Below are positions 18,301 through 26,194 of a DNA stretch of 64,000 nucleotides, piece by piece. The DNA comes from Winogradskya humida. Lineage in GTDB: Bacteria; Actinomycetota; Actinomycetes; Mycobacteriales; Micromonosporaceae. How positions within the stretch are numbered: position 1 is the stretch's first letter; each line of letters starts with the position of its first letter. The stretch spans positions 1-64,000 of the forward strand of contig NZ_BOMN01000001.1 in NCBI RefSeq assembly GCF_016862215.1, written 5' to 3'. The notes beneath the pieces are model-generated. The model was not told where the DNA came from and made no database searches. It saw only the letters and a program-made list of their open reading frames with translations. The position numbers were made by a program, and so were the translations under genes.

Positions 18301-18524
18301 AGCCGCGTGACGAGTGCCTGCAGCGCGCGGCCCGGGTTGGCAGGAAGGTCAGCACCCCAGATCGCGTCGATCAGCACGGTGGGCTCGACCGCGCGCCCAC
18401 CGGCCAGAGCGAGCCGGACGAGCAGGCCCTGCAACCGCGCACCGGCCACGGACAGGGGAACGTCGCCGTAGGTCGCCTCGAACGCGTCCAGCAGCGTGAC
18501 GTGAAATCCCGCATCCCTTTCCAT
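15339..18524 (-). CDS. SARP-like regulator with BTAD, NB-ARC and TPR regions
   Basis: A 1061-residue regulator. It begins with a winged helix of the SARP/OmpR type and a bacterial transcriptional activation domain (RFEQLAAAGRDSLRAG). A STAND-type ATPase follows, with P-loop VLGPGGAGKTRLAIEA and Walker B LLLIDNCEHL. The last 400 residues are TPR-like. ATG at 18524 starts just before the winged helix. It diverges from the MFS exporter at 18700 across four GTGTGCG repeats spaced 11 bp, the kind of operator SARP proteins bind. It therefore probably controls the exporter and oxidoreductase, and perhaps itself. Confidence 0.9.
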   Translation of the reverse strand: MERDAGFHVTLLDAFEATYGDVPLSVAGARLQGLLVRLALAGGRAVEPTVLIDAIWGADLPANPGRALQALVTRLRQAARSAVAVVQAPGGYRLRVQAADVDALRFEQLAAAGRDSLRAGDPGTAAAVLHEAVALWGAALGAEPGVVAAVAPAAATRLATLSAEAVVDLADAELALGDAGSAAAHLSALLSEHPVHERAAALLMDALTATGRQADALGSYEQIREALADTLGADPGDALRERHLRLLRPGHHMAAQKSGGDDHVTPGNLPSPVTSFIGRGDDLARIGTLLAAGRLVTVLGPGGAGKTRLAIEAARRHPHEFGDGTWLIDLAVIVEPAKIGAAVLATIGMRDGATFRAVGDDLDVLVERFADRESLLLIDNCEHLIDAVAHLVAALLSRCPGLRVLATSREPLAIDGEALVPLGPLTLPEPDADLEHVRRAASVRLFTERAAAVRPGFAVDESTLGDVVHIVAELDGMPLALELAAARLRTLSLPELADGLSDRFQVLTGGNRVALPRHRTLRAVIAWSWELLSDRERAVAERIAVLPGGVTPASAAAVCSGTAVSAGEIPELLAALVDRSLLQLAPTPGRYRMLETLRQWGTDRLEEKGELGTVRGLAARYFAELIAVHDPQLRGPGQRQAMQLINAEYSNTLAGLRHLCDTGDATRAVGLALHLTWYWQMFGQHPDAGYWLGQALAVPGEPTPERDCVLAIQSLNGPGTAAGTISGETADELAGRLLAHTRLPSPWGLVTALVQPEPVTLTIIESVAGGDDGWQAGLAHMFRAQIAENAGDLDRMRTGVEAALVGFRQAGDDWGQAAVLSMRAQLRQYGGDLDGALDDLRQARSLTAGFGGLGLSDQMSDLHRIDLHLRRGETGPAVALMQVVRRRSGRTSAPLSSTMIDVREAGFRVRLGELDQARELLDNAERHLHGDMTSPGGHMRTLAGIVRAELCLEQGALAGAQEALAKAYAEALEIRDLPLLSAVAVNAAAIGEASGRHYDAAVLLGTAARLRGAHDRTDRQVLGLTRRGQASLGEQTFAEAYAKGWESGEASLAVLKRGRVQ

Positions 18525-18582
18525 GTCCCCGATCGTCTCAGGGCCGGGGCGCCAGGGCCTCATACATCCGTTGTCTATCGGC

Positions 18583-18622
18583 GTGTGCGTGCGGTGTGCG
18601 CCCGGTGTGCGCCCGGTGTGCG
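18583..18622. promoter_or_regulatory. four direct GTGTGCG heptamers at 11-bp spacing (SARP-type operator)
   Basis: GTGTGCG occurs at 18583, 18594, 18605 and 18616, exactly one helical turn apart. The last three lie in the 11-base unit CGGTGTGCGCC or a one-base variant. SARP family activators are known to bind direct heptamer repeats at 11-bp spacing, and a SARP-like gene starts 59 bases to the left. The site lies between this gene and the divergent exporter gene. Which promoter it serves is not visible. Confidence 0.75.
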
Positions 18623-18699
18623 CGGGCCGGGTCAGCCTTTGCCTGCCACACCGATCCGCCACCTGCCCGCACTGCAGCACACCACGGAAGCCGGACGTC

Positions 18700-20181
18700 A
18701 TGACCACTCCAGTGACCAGCACTGTCACCGCACCATCTTCGAATCATGCCCGGCGATGGCTGATTCTCGCCGTGCTCGGTCTCTCCCAGCTGATGGTCGT
18801 GCTGGACTCCACCATCGTCAACATCGCCCTGCCCTCGGCGCAGGGTGACCTGGGGTTCTCCAACGGCGACCGGCAGTGGATCGTCACCGCCTACGCCCTC
18901 GCGTTCGGCGCGCTGCTGCCGCTCGGCGGCCGCGTCGGCGACCTCATCGGCCGCAAGAACGCCCTGCTGATCGGCCTGATCGGCTTCGCCGCGGCCTCCG
19001 CGGTGGGCGGCGCCGCACAGAACTTCGGGCTGCTGGTCACGGCCCGCACCGCCCAGGGCCTGCTGGGTGCGTTGCTCGCCCCCGCGGTGCTGTCCCTGCT
19101 GACCACCACGTTCACCGACGCGGTCGAACGCGCCAAGGCGTTCGGCATCTATGGCGCGGTCTCGGGCGCGGGCGGGGCGCTGGGCCTGCTGCTGGGCGGG
19201 GTGCTCACCGAATATCTCGACTGGCGCTGGTGCATGTACGTCAACATCATCTTCGCCGTGCTCGCCGTCGCCGGTAGCACCTTGTGGCTGCGTCCGCAGC
19301 GCCAGGACGGCGCTCGCCCTCGCCTCGACGTGCCCGGTGCCATCACCGTGTCAGCCGGCCTGTTCGCCCTCGTCTTCGGTTTCGCCAACGCCGGGAGCCA
19401 CGCCTGGGGCGAGGTCGCCGTCTGGGGCTGGCTGACCGCCGCAGCCGTCCTGCTTGCAGCGTTCGCCGCCCTCCAGACTCGGGTCGCGCACCCGCTCATC
19501 CCGCCGCGGGTGCTGACCGACCGCACCCGCGGCGGCGCGCTGATCAGCCTGCTGTTGTTCGGCATCGGCTCGTTCGCCGTGTTTCTGTTCCTGACCTATT
19601 TCCTGCAGCAGAACCTCGGCTTCTCCCCGATCCGGTCCGGGATCGCGTTCCTGCCGATGATCGGCGCGCTCGTCGTCGCCGCCGGTGCCGCCAGCGGCCT
19701 GTTGCCCCGCATCGGGATCCGGGTGCTGGTGCCGGCCGGTTTCCTGGTCGGCGCGGCCGGCATGCTTTGGCTGACCCGGCTCGGGGCGACCTCCACCTAC
19801 GCCGGCAGCGTCCTCGGCCCGCTGCTGGTCATGGGGCTGGGCATCGGCATGGCGATGGCCCCGTCGATGACCGCCGGTACCTCCGGGGTGCACGCCGACG
19901 ACGCGGGCGTCGCCTCGGCCCTGGTCAACACCGCACAGCAGGTCGGCGGATCCGTCGGCACCGCGGTGCTCAGCACGATCGCCACCTCGGCGCTCACCGG
20001 CTATCTGTCCGGCAGGACGCCCGGACCGGAAGCCCTGGCCGCCGCGACGATCCACAGCTACACCACCACCTTCGCCTGGGTCGCCGGCTTCTTCGTCGCC
20101 GGCGCCGTCATCAGCGGCCTGCTGCTCCGCTCCGGGCCGCTGCCGAGCGATCCGGACGCCGCACCCGTCGCCCATATGTAG
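18700..20181 (+). CDS. MFS drug exporter, DHA2 (14-helix) type
   Basis: A 493-residue membrane protein with about 14 hydrophobic segments. It has the antiporter motif LDSTIVNIALP in helix 1 and motif A GRVGDLIGRKNALL in the loop after helix 2, typical of EmrB/QacA-like proton-driven drug exporters. ATG at 18700 is chosen because the open frame upstream covers the repeat-rich promoter region. It is followed after 28 bases by a quinone oxidoreductase gene with a strong ribosome site, suggesting an operon. The SARP-type operator upstream suggests induction by the divergent regulator. Confidence 0.92.
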   Translation: MTTPVTSTVTAPSSNHARRWLILAVLGLSQLMVVLDSTIVNIALPSAQGDLGFSNGDRQWIVTAYALAFGALLPLGGRVGDLIGRKNALLIGLIGFAAASAVGGAAQNFGLLVTARTAQGLLGALLAPAVLSLLTTTFTDAVERAKAFGIYGAVSGAGGALGLLLGGVLTEYLDWRWCMYVNIIFAVLAVAGSTLWLRPQRQDGARPRLDVPGAITVSAGLFALVFGFANAGSHAWGEVAVWGWLTAAAVLLAAFAALQTRVAHPLIPPRVLTDRTRGGALISLLLFGIGSFAVFLFLTYFLQQNLGFSPIRSGIAFLPMIGALVVAAGAASGLLPRIGIRVLVPAGFLVGAAGMLWLTRLGATSTYAGSVLGPLLVMGLGIGMAMAPSMTAGTSGVHADDAGVASALVNTAQQVGGSVGTAVLSTIATSALTGYLSGRTPGPEALAAATIHSYTTTFAWVAGFFVAGAVISGLLLRSGPLPSDPDAAPVAHM

Positions 20182-20209
20182 CAACACGCCAGCAATCAGG
20201 AGGACCGTC

Positions 20210-21118
20210 ATGAAGGCAGCACAGTTCAGTCAGTACGGGGGCCCCGAGGTCCTGCGGATCGTCGATCTCCCCGACCCCCACCCGGGTCCCGGCCAGGTCC
20301 GCATCCGCGTGCACGCCGCCGGCATCAACGCGACTGAATGGAAGATCCGCAAAGGCGAGCTGAGCTTCGGCGCGCAGCTCCCGCAGACGACCGGCCGGGA
20401 TGTCGCCGGAGTCGTCGACGAACTCGGCGAAGGCGTCACCGATGTGGCCCTCGGCGACCGCGTGTTCGGCATCTCCGACGACGGCGCCGGCGCAGCCGAA
20501 CTGGCGCTGCTCACCTATCGCGCGATCATCCCGGTGTCGCTCGGGTTCGTCGACGCCGCAGGGCTGCCCATCGCGCTCGAGACGGCGACCCGGGCACTCG
20601 ACCAGCTCGCCGTCGCCGGCGGCCGTACCCTGCTGATCAACGGCGCCTCCGGCGGAATCGGCAGCACAGCGGTCCAGCTAGCCGTAGCCCGCGGCGCCCG
20701 CGTGATCGGGGCCGCCAGCGCCGCCAACCAGAACTACCTGAGCCTGCTCGGCGCCGACCCCGTCACGTACGGCGAAGGCATGACCGAGCGGGTCCGCGCC
20801 CTGGCCCCCGGTGGCGTCGACGCCGCACTCGACATCGCGGGAAATGGCATCTTGCCCCAGCTCATCGATCTCGCCGGCGGCCCTCAGAACGTGGTCACCC
20901 TCGCCGACTTCGAGGGCGCCAAGGAACACGGCGTGCACTTCAGCAACGGCTTCACCGACGGTCACGCCTTCCACTCCCTGGCGACCATCGGGAAGCTGAT
21001 CGAAGCCGGCGGGTTCTGGCTCCCGGTCGACCGGACCTTCCCGCTCGCCGAGATCGCCGCAGCACACCGCATCAGCGAGAACGGCCGCGTACGAGGCAGA
21101 CTGGTGCTGATCCCATAG
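20210..21118 (+). CDS. NADP-dependent quinone oxidoreductase (zinc-independent MDR)
   Basis: A 302-residue medium-chain oxidoreductase. It starts MKAAQFSQYGGPEVLRIVDL, keeps the cofactor motif NGASGGIGSTAVQLA and lacks the zinc ligands of alcohol dehydrogenases, so it resembles NADPH:quinone reductases. It probably reduces quinones or enones in the cytoplasm. The ribosome site AGGAGGA is excellent. Position just behind the exporter suggests that the pair detoxifies and exports the same compound class. The paralogue at 37063-37980 shares the same N-terminal architecture. Confidence 0.9.
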   Translation: MKAAQFSQYGGPEVLRIVDLPDPHPGPGQVRIRVHAAGINATEWKIRKGELSFGAQLPQTTGRDVAGVVDELGEGVTDVALGDRVFGISDDGAGAAELALLTYRAIIPVSLGFVDAAGLPIALETATRALDQLAVAGGRTLLINGASGGIGSTAVQLAVARGARVIGAASAANQNYLSLLGADPVTYGEGMTERVRALAPGGVDAALDIAGNGILPQLIDLAGGPQNVVTLADFEGAKEHGVHFSNGFTDGHAFHSLATIGKLIEAGGFWLPVDRTFPLAEIAAAHRISENGRVRGRLVLIP

Positions 21119-21132
21119 ATAGACTTCGCCGG

Positions 21133-21864
21133 GTGACGGGCGAACGGCATCTCGACTGGGCAGGGTGCCTCAACATCCGCGACCTCGGCAACCTGCCGAC
21201 CGTCGGCGGAGGCGTCACCCGCTGGGGCGCGGTGGTGCGCGCGGACAGCCTCGACCGGCTCACGCCGCAGGGCTGGGCCGCGCTGCACGCCCACGGCATC
21301 CGGACCGTGGTCGACCTGCGCGAGGACGACGAACGCGCGGTGACCGTCGACCGTCCGGCGGACATCACGGTCGTTCACGTCCCGCTCGACGACAACGCGG
21401 ACACCGGCTTCTGGTACCGCTGCATCGACGACGACATCGACGGCACCCCGCTCTACTACCGGCCGTTCCTCACGCACAAGGCGGAACGCTGCGCCGCGGC
21501 CCTCACCGCGGTCGCCCAGGCCGAGCCAGGCGGGGTGGTCATCCATTGCGGAATCGGCCGTGACCGTACGGGCCTGGTCGCGCTTCTTCTCCTCGCCCTC
21601 GCCGGCGTCGACCCACAGTCCATCGCCGCCGACTACGAGCTGAGCGAGGAACGCCTCCGCCGCCATTTCGACGACGCCCCGATCGCCGCCCGCCTCGCCA
21701 CCCGCGGCACCACCATCACCGCCGTCCTGCAGGAGCTTCTCGCCACCCTCGACATAGAGAAACTCCTGCGGGAAGCGGGCCTCACCGACGAGACCTTGCG
21801 GGCCGTACGCGGCCGGCTTCTTGCTCAGCGTTTACGGCCCGAGGCCAGGGCGACGAGGAACTGA
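21133..21864 (+). CDS. tyrosine phosphatase-like protein (Y_phosphatase3 type)
   Basis: A 243-residue protein with the phosphatase signature HCGIGRDRTG (Cys139, Arg145; CX5R) and the N-terminal LNIRDLGNLPT that marks the bacterial MptpB-like family. It probably dephosphorylates phosphotyrosine or phosphoinositide-like substrates. The start is GTG at 21133, 14 bases after the oxidoreductase stop, so it may belong to the same transcript. The open frame is longer upstream but runs inside the oxidoreductase gene. Its last 40 bases overlap the convergent HNH-like gene. Confidence 0.9.
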   Translation: MTGERHLDWAGCLNIRDLGNLPTVGGGVTRWGAVVRADSLDRLTPQGWAALHAHGIRTVVDLREDDERAVTVDRPADITVVHVPLDDNADTGFWYRCIDDDIDGTPLYYRPFLTHKAERCAAALTAVAQAEPGGVVIHCGIGRDRTGLVALLLLALAGVDPQSIAADYELSEERLRRHFDDAPIAARLATRGTTITAVLQELLATLDIEKLLREAGLTDETLRAVRGRLLAQRLRPEARATRN

Positions 21865-22268
21865 CCACCGCCCGGTTCGACGGTTGCGGTCACCGGGAGC
21901 CCCGGCGCCAGCCGCGAGAACCGGTCGACCAGCCAATCCGCGGCCTCCTGCGCGTCCTTCTTGCTCGGGCACCGGGCGACCAGCTCCCGCCCGCCCTTAC
22001 GCTCGAGTCGATCGGCAACGGTGATCAGCGGCGCCGGCTCCACGACGTTCAACCGATCCGGCCAGGCGATCACCACTTTGACCGCGCCCTTGCGCGTGTT
22101 GCACGCCCGATGAGCGAGCCGCTCAGGAATCTTGGCCTTCTTGTCCGCGGTACGGCTGTCAACGCTCGGCCCCCGCGGATCATTCACCGACATGTCCGCG
22201 TCAACGGGCTCGTCACAGACCCAGCACCGCCATCCGTCCCGTACAGCCACATCATCAAGAAGACTCAT
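21825..22268 (-). CDS. HNH-like zinc-binding protein
   Basis: A 147-residue protein whose first half has two cysteine pairs (WRCWVCDEP and later AHRACNTRKGA) arranged like the metal-binding frame of small HNH endonucleases. The histidine-rich catalytic core is weak, so nuclease activity is uncertain. The second half (CPSKKDAQEAADWLVDRF) looks like a separate alpha/beta module. It lies nine bases after the glycosidase-like gene on the same strand, so they may be co-transcribed. Confidence 0.7.
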   Translation of the reverse strand: MSLLDDVAVRDGWRCWVCDEPVDADMSVNDPRGPSVDSRTADKKAKIPERLAHRACNTRKGAVKVVIAWPDRLNVVEPAPLITVADRLERKGGRELVARCPSKKDAQEAADWLVDRFSRLAPGLPVTATVEPGGGQFLVALASGRKR

Positions 22269-22277
22269 GCCAGCAAC

Positions 22278-23084
22278 TTAGCCGAGCTCCGCGATCAGAC
22301 GGCGGAGGCTGTGGAACGCGGGCTTCGGCGAATAGTCGCTGCGCAGCACGCCGAACCGGTGGAAAAGGTCGTCCTTCGAGCTGTCCGCGTCGCGCAGGGT
22401 GAACAATTGCCAGTGGGTCACGTTCAACTCCGCCCGCAGCCTGTGCACCGTTCGGATGATGGTTTCCAGTACCTCTGCCTGTTGGTCCTCAGGCCGATCC
22501 GGGCCGGTCGGCCATCCGTTCTCACAGATCCGGATCGGCACAGCGGCCGGAATTCCCGCTGTCGCCAGGGCTTGTTCCCGGAAATCGCGCAACAGTCGCT
22601 CCACGGTGCCCGGCAGCGCGTCGAGGCTCACCCGGGGGCCGAACACATCGGGGTAGATGTCGATCCCCGCGTAGTCCAGCGCCGCCGCGAATGATGAACC
22701 ACCGGACTCCCGCACACCGGTCCAGGTCAGATTGGGTTCACCGGTGACCTGCACCGCTGACAGTCGCCTTCCGTGCCGTTGGACGACCTGGGCGACGAAC
22801 GCCACCCATGCCGCCACGTCCCCGGCGGGATCGCGATAGCAGAGCACCAGATCCCACGGGGTCCCGCCCGCGACGAGGTTCGCGATCTGCGCGTGCACCG
22901 CCGCGGTGGAATCAGCGCCGGACCAGAGAACGTACACCCGGGGAAGCAAGGGATGGCCTTCTCCTTGCACCTCGCGGACCATACGCCCGATTGCCTCGAA
23001 GTCATCCGGCGGTCCCGCGACGATTCCGTCCGGTCCACCAGCGATCCCCAGCGGGAAAACTCCGAAGATGAGCGACGCGGTCAC
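22278..23084 (-). CDS. glycoside hydrolase-like TIM-barrel protein
   Basis: A 268-residue protein resembling clan A glycosidases. VTGEPNLTWTG would provide the acid/base glutamate (NE-like motif written as GEPN) and RICENGWPTG the nucleophile glutamate on a late strand. Strand-like DIYPDVFGP and WQLFTLRDADS fit the barrel. There is no clear signal peptide, so it may be cytoplasmic. The start is GTG at 23084. Family membership is judged from motif layout only; the substrate is unknown. Confidence 0.65.
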   Translation of the reverse strand: MTASLIFGVFPLGIAGGPDGIVAGPPDDFEAIGRMVREVQGEGHPLLPRVYVLWSGADSTAAVHAQIANLVAGGTPWDLVLCYRDPAGDVAAWVAFVAQVVQRHGRRLSAVQVTGEPNLTWTGVRESGGSSFAAALDYAGIDIYPDVFGPRVSLDALPGTVERLLRDFREQALATAGIPAAVPIRICENGWPTGPDRPEDQQAEVLETIIRTVHRLRAELNVTHWQLFTLRDADSSKDDLFHRFGVLRSDYSPKPAFHSLRRLIAELG

Positions 23085-23143
23085 AGCACCGAGCCTAAAA
23101 CAGAACCACCACCGAATGCGCCATCACCTGCCGGCGCCGGGCT

Positions 23144-25858
23144 TCAAAGGACGCCGTGCCGGCCGACGGCGTCGCCCACTTCGGTCCTCGATGAGACGCC
23201 GAGCTTGCGGAGGATGTTGGAGACGTGGACCGCGGCGGTTTTGGGGGAGATGTAGAGGCGGCGGGCCAGGTCCGTGTTGGTGAGGCCGTCGCTGATCAGT
23301 ACGGCTACCTCGCGCTCGCGCGGTGTCAGCGCGGCCAGGCCGGTGACCGCGGGTTCGGCGTCGGCAGGAGCCATGCCCAGCCTGGCGCGTACGTGGTCGA
23401 GTTGCGCCACCCGCCAGCCTCGCCATTCGGCCAGGAGTAAGCCGGCCGCTTCCGCCTGGGCTGCTGCTTCGTCGCGCCGGTCGGCGGCGAGCAGGCAGTG
23501 GGCGGCGCCGACCCGGGCCGTGCCGCGCGTCGCCGGGCCGAGGGTGTGGGCGTCCACGATGGACAGGTACCCGGTCAGCGCTTCGGCGTGACGGCCGTGC
23601 GCCGACGCGAGCTGGGCATCGACCAGCGTCCGGTAGGCGTCCCACGTGTGGGGGTCGAGCAGCGCGGCGGCCATCTGGTCGAGGCGGTGTGCGGGCAGGC
23701 CGGCCTCGAGGGCGGCGGAGATCAGGTCGTGGGCGTGGTCGCCGGCGCGCCAGGTCTGCTCCTGCAGGGCGGTGAGGAACTCGTCCAGGATCGTCTCGGC
23801 GAGCGGGAGGTCGCCGCGGCGGCAGGCGAGGTGGAACGTGAGGCCGGGGATCGCGCTCGGCGGGTTGCTGGGCAGCGTCGCGAGGTCGGCGATGACCTGT
23901 TCGACGCGGTCCAGCTCGCCGGCCTCCAGGTAGAGCCCGGCCAGGAAGAAGCCGTGGTAGTCGGCCCAGCGACCGCGGCGCCGGTAGCTGCGGTCCTGCT
24001 CGCGGCCCTCCTCCAGGGCGGCGATCGCGGCGCGCAGGTCGCCGGCCCACATGGCGAGCCGGGCGCGGCCCTGGAAGTACGTTGCCACGGAGAGCGATTC
24101 GAAGCCGGCGCGTTCGGCGTCGACGCGCATCCGTTCCAGGGTTTCGGCGTGCTCGGCCTGCGAGGTCGGGGGCTCGCCGTGCACGAGGACGTTGAGGGCG
24201 CGGGCGGCCAGCACCCACTCCCCCGCCTTCTCCGCCTCGTCGACGAGACCGGCCAGGATTGTGCGTCCCGTGGCGGCGGTGTTCGGCCGCTCGATGAGTG
24301 CGGAACCCTTCTCGACCAGCGCTGCCAGGCGTACGGCCGGCAGGTTGAACTGCTCGGCCAGCACCAACGCCCGGTCGGACCAGAGCACCGACGCCTCGGG
24401 TTCGTCGCGGAAGTAGGCCGACTGGGCGATGGCGGTCATCGCGCGGGCCTGCTCGGCACCGGGCGGGAGCTGCGCGATCAGCGTCTCGATCTCCTGCGTC
24501 AGGGTCTGCATCTCGCCGGTCTCCCGCGACTCCCAGGCGATGCGGACCAGCAGGTACAGCGACTCGGCCCGGTCGGTCGTGGTGCCGGCGAGGTCACGCC
24601 AGCGCCGGCCGTAGCGCAGCGCGTCGTCCAGCAGCCCGGCCAGCCACGCCGCGCGGGCCGCGGAGGCCAGCAGGCCCGGGTCGTCGGGTTGCTCGTCGAG
24701 GCCCATCTCGGCGAGCTGCAGGGCCTGGTACGCGGAGCCGATCGACAGGTAGAGCACGGCACCCCGGCGCGCGGCGTCGACAAGGTCGTCGTACCGTCCG
24801 GCGCCTCGGGCGTGATGCGCGACCATCGCGGGGTCGGAGTCTTTTTTCAGCAGTACGTCGAGCGCGGTCTCGTGCAGCCGGCGGCGCTGGCGGCCGAGCA
24901 TCTGGTCGGCGATCGCCTCGCGCACCAGCGCGTGCCGGAACGCGAATTCGTCCTCACCGGACTCGAGCAGCACACCCCGGGTCACCAGGTCGCGCAGCAC
25001 CGCGATCAGCTCGTCCTCGCCCGCACCGGTCACCTCGGCCAGCAGGTCGAACGGGATGCGATGGCCGAGCACGGCCGCCGCCTCGACGATGCGGTGGCTG
25101 ACCGGGTCGAGATCGTCGACCTGCCGGCGCAGCACGTCGGCGAGGCTCCACGGCAACGGCTGCTCGACCAGCGCCTCCACGTCGTACCCCGGAAGGGCCC
25201 GTAGCAGTTCCTCCAGGAAGAAGGGGTTGCCGCCGGTGCGGTGGTGCAGCGCGGTCGCCGCACGTAACGATGCCGGACCGCCGGTCGCGGCCGCCAGCAT
25301 GGCCGCGGTCTGCGACGGGGTGAGCCGGTCCAGCCGCACGTGGGTGACGGCATGGCGCCGCTCCATCTGGGCGAGCAGCCCGGCCACCGGACGGCGCCGG
25401 GAAACCTCATCCGATCGGTACGTCCCGACGAGCAGCCGCGGCCCCCGGCGGTCAGCGATCCGCTCGAACAGCGCCGCGCTCTCCGAGTCGACCCAGTGCA
25501 GATCCTCGAAGACGATCACCGCCGGGGAATCGCCGACCAGCCCGGTCAGGATCGCGAGCCCGGTGTGCAACCGCTCGACCGGGCTGCGCTGCGGGTCCGC
25601 GAGCGCCGCCAGCTGCTCCTCGTCGACCTCCGGATGACTGTCGACGGCGTCGAGCAGAACCTCGTACGGCCGGGAAAGCGACCCGGGCTCCGCCCGTCCG
25701 ACCAGCACCACCGTCTCGGCCGGCAGCCCCGCCAGCAGCTCCTGCACCAGCCGCGTCTTCCCGATCCCCGGCTCCCCCGCGATGATCGCCACCGCGGGCT
25801 CCCGCGACGCGGCGAGCTGCGTCAGCCGGCGCAGCTCGCTCTCGCGGCCGATCATCAT
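23144..25858 (-). CDS. large ATP-binding LuxR-type (LAL) regulator
   Basis: A 904-residue LAL regulator. It opens with IGRESELRRL and the P-loop AGEPGIGKTRLVQE, has Walker B-like VIVFEDLHWVDSES, a long TPR-like middle, and a C-terminal LuxR helix-turn-helix (LTPREREVAVLISDG, then NTDLARRLYISPKTAAVH). The ATG at 25858 overlaps the stop of an upstream 64-residue gene as ATGA, which decides the start; a GTG at 25888 is possible but inside that gene. It is probably a transcription activator responding to an unknown inducer. Confidence 0.88.
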   Translation of the reverse strand: MMIGRESELRRLTQLAASREPAVAIIAGEPGIGKTRLVQELLAGLPAETVVLVGRAEPGSLSRPYEVLLDAVDSHPEVDEEQLAALADPQRSPVERLHTGLAILTGLVGDSPAVIVFEDLHWVDSESAALFERIADRRGPRLLVGTYRSDEVSRRRPVAGLLAQMERRHAVTHVRLDRLTPSQTAAMLAAATGGPASLRAATALHHRTGGNPFFLEELLRALPGYDVEALVEQPLPWSLADVLRRQVDDLDPVSHRIVEAAAVLGHRIPFDLLAEVTGAGEDELIAVLRDLVTRGVLLESGEDEFAFRHALVREAIADQMLGRQRRRLHETALDVLLKKDSDPAMVAHHARGAGRYDDLVDAARRGAVLYLSIGSAYQALQLAEMGLDEQPDDPGLLASAARAAWLAGLLDDALRYGRRWRDLAGTTTDRAESLYLLVRIAWESRETGEMQTLTQEIETLIAQLPPGAEQARAMTAIAQSAYFRDEPEASVLWSDRALVLAEQFNLPAVRLAALVEKGSALIERPNTAATGRTILAGLVDEAEKAGEWVLAARALNVLVHGEPPTSQAEHAETLERMRVDAERAGFESLSVATYFQGRARLAMWAGDLRAAIAALEEGREQDRSYRRRGRWADYHGFFLAGLYLEAGELDRVEQVIADLATLPSNPPSAIPGLTFHLACRRGDLPLAETILDEFLTALQEQTWRAGDHAHDLISAALEAGLPAHRLDQMAAALLDPHTWDAYRTLVDAQLASAHGRHAEALTGYLSIVDAHTLGPATRGTARVGAAHCLLAADRRDEAAAQAEAAGLLLAEWRGWRVAQLDHVRARLGMAPADAEPAVTGLAALTPREREVAVLISDGLTNTDLARRLYISPKTAAVHVSNILRKLGVSSRTEVGDAVGRHGVL

Positions 25859-26049
25859 CGGACTGGCACCGCCGCGGATGTTTCGCACGGCGCCAGGGTA
25901 CCGGCGCGCTGCTTACGAACGGCCGGGTCTTTCCCGGCCCGGCGCACCCGCCGGGCCAGGTTCAGCAGCCTGCGCTGGTCGGCCTCGGCGATCAGCGCGC
26001 GGTGGTGCTCGTTCGCCAGCGCCAGCATCATGTCCGGGTGAAGCAACAT
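25855..26049 (-). CDS. 64-residue protein coupled to the LAL regulator
   Basis: A small, charged, helical protein (MLLHPDMMLALANEHHRALI, then RRLLNLARRVRRAGKD) without a membrane segment. The ATG has a good GAGGGAG site six bases upstream. Its TGA overlaps the ATG of the LAL regulator, so translation of the regulator probably depends on it. I recall short proteins beginning LLHPDMML in front of other actinobacterial genes, but not a known function. It may act as a translational coupler, a partner protein, or both. Confidence 0.7.
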   Translation of the reverse strand: MLLHPDMMLALANEHHRALIAEADQRRLLNLARRVRRAGKDPAVRKQRAGTLAPCETSAAVPVR

Positions 26050-26167
26050 TGTGTCTCCCTCGTCAGCAGGTGATGTATTGATCCTCTGCCGCGAGGGGTG
26101 GGGGTCACATCGGAAGCGTCTGCCTATCTTCGCTGGTCAGCGTGGTTTAGGACGGGCGCTTGACCAT

Positions 26168-26181
26168 CTAGGTATACCTAG
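26168..26181. promoter_or_regulatory. 14-bp perfect palindrome CTAGGTATACCTAG
   Basis: This self-complementary site lies about 120 bases upstream of the 64-residue gene and just beyond the end of the NmrA-like gene. It could be an operator for the small gene/LAL operon. No regulator is assigned, and no clear promoter hexamers were found around it. Confidence 0.4.
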
Positions 26182-26194
26182 GGCGCCGCCCGCC

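Noticed and set aside
18523..18699. A longer start for the MFS exporter at 18523
   Set aside because: The extension would translate the repeated operator region. The membrane protein begins naturally at ATG 18700.
23085..23143. A gene or riboswitch between the glycosidase-like gene and the LAL regulator
   Set aside because: It is only 59 bases, with no structure or coding pattern visible.
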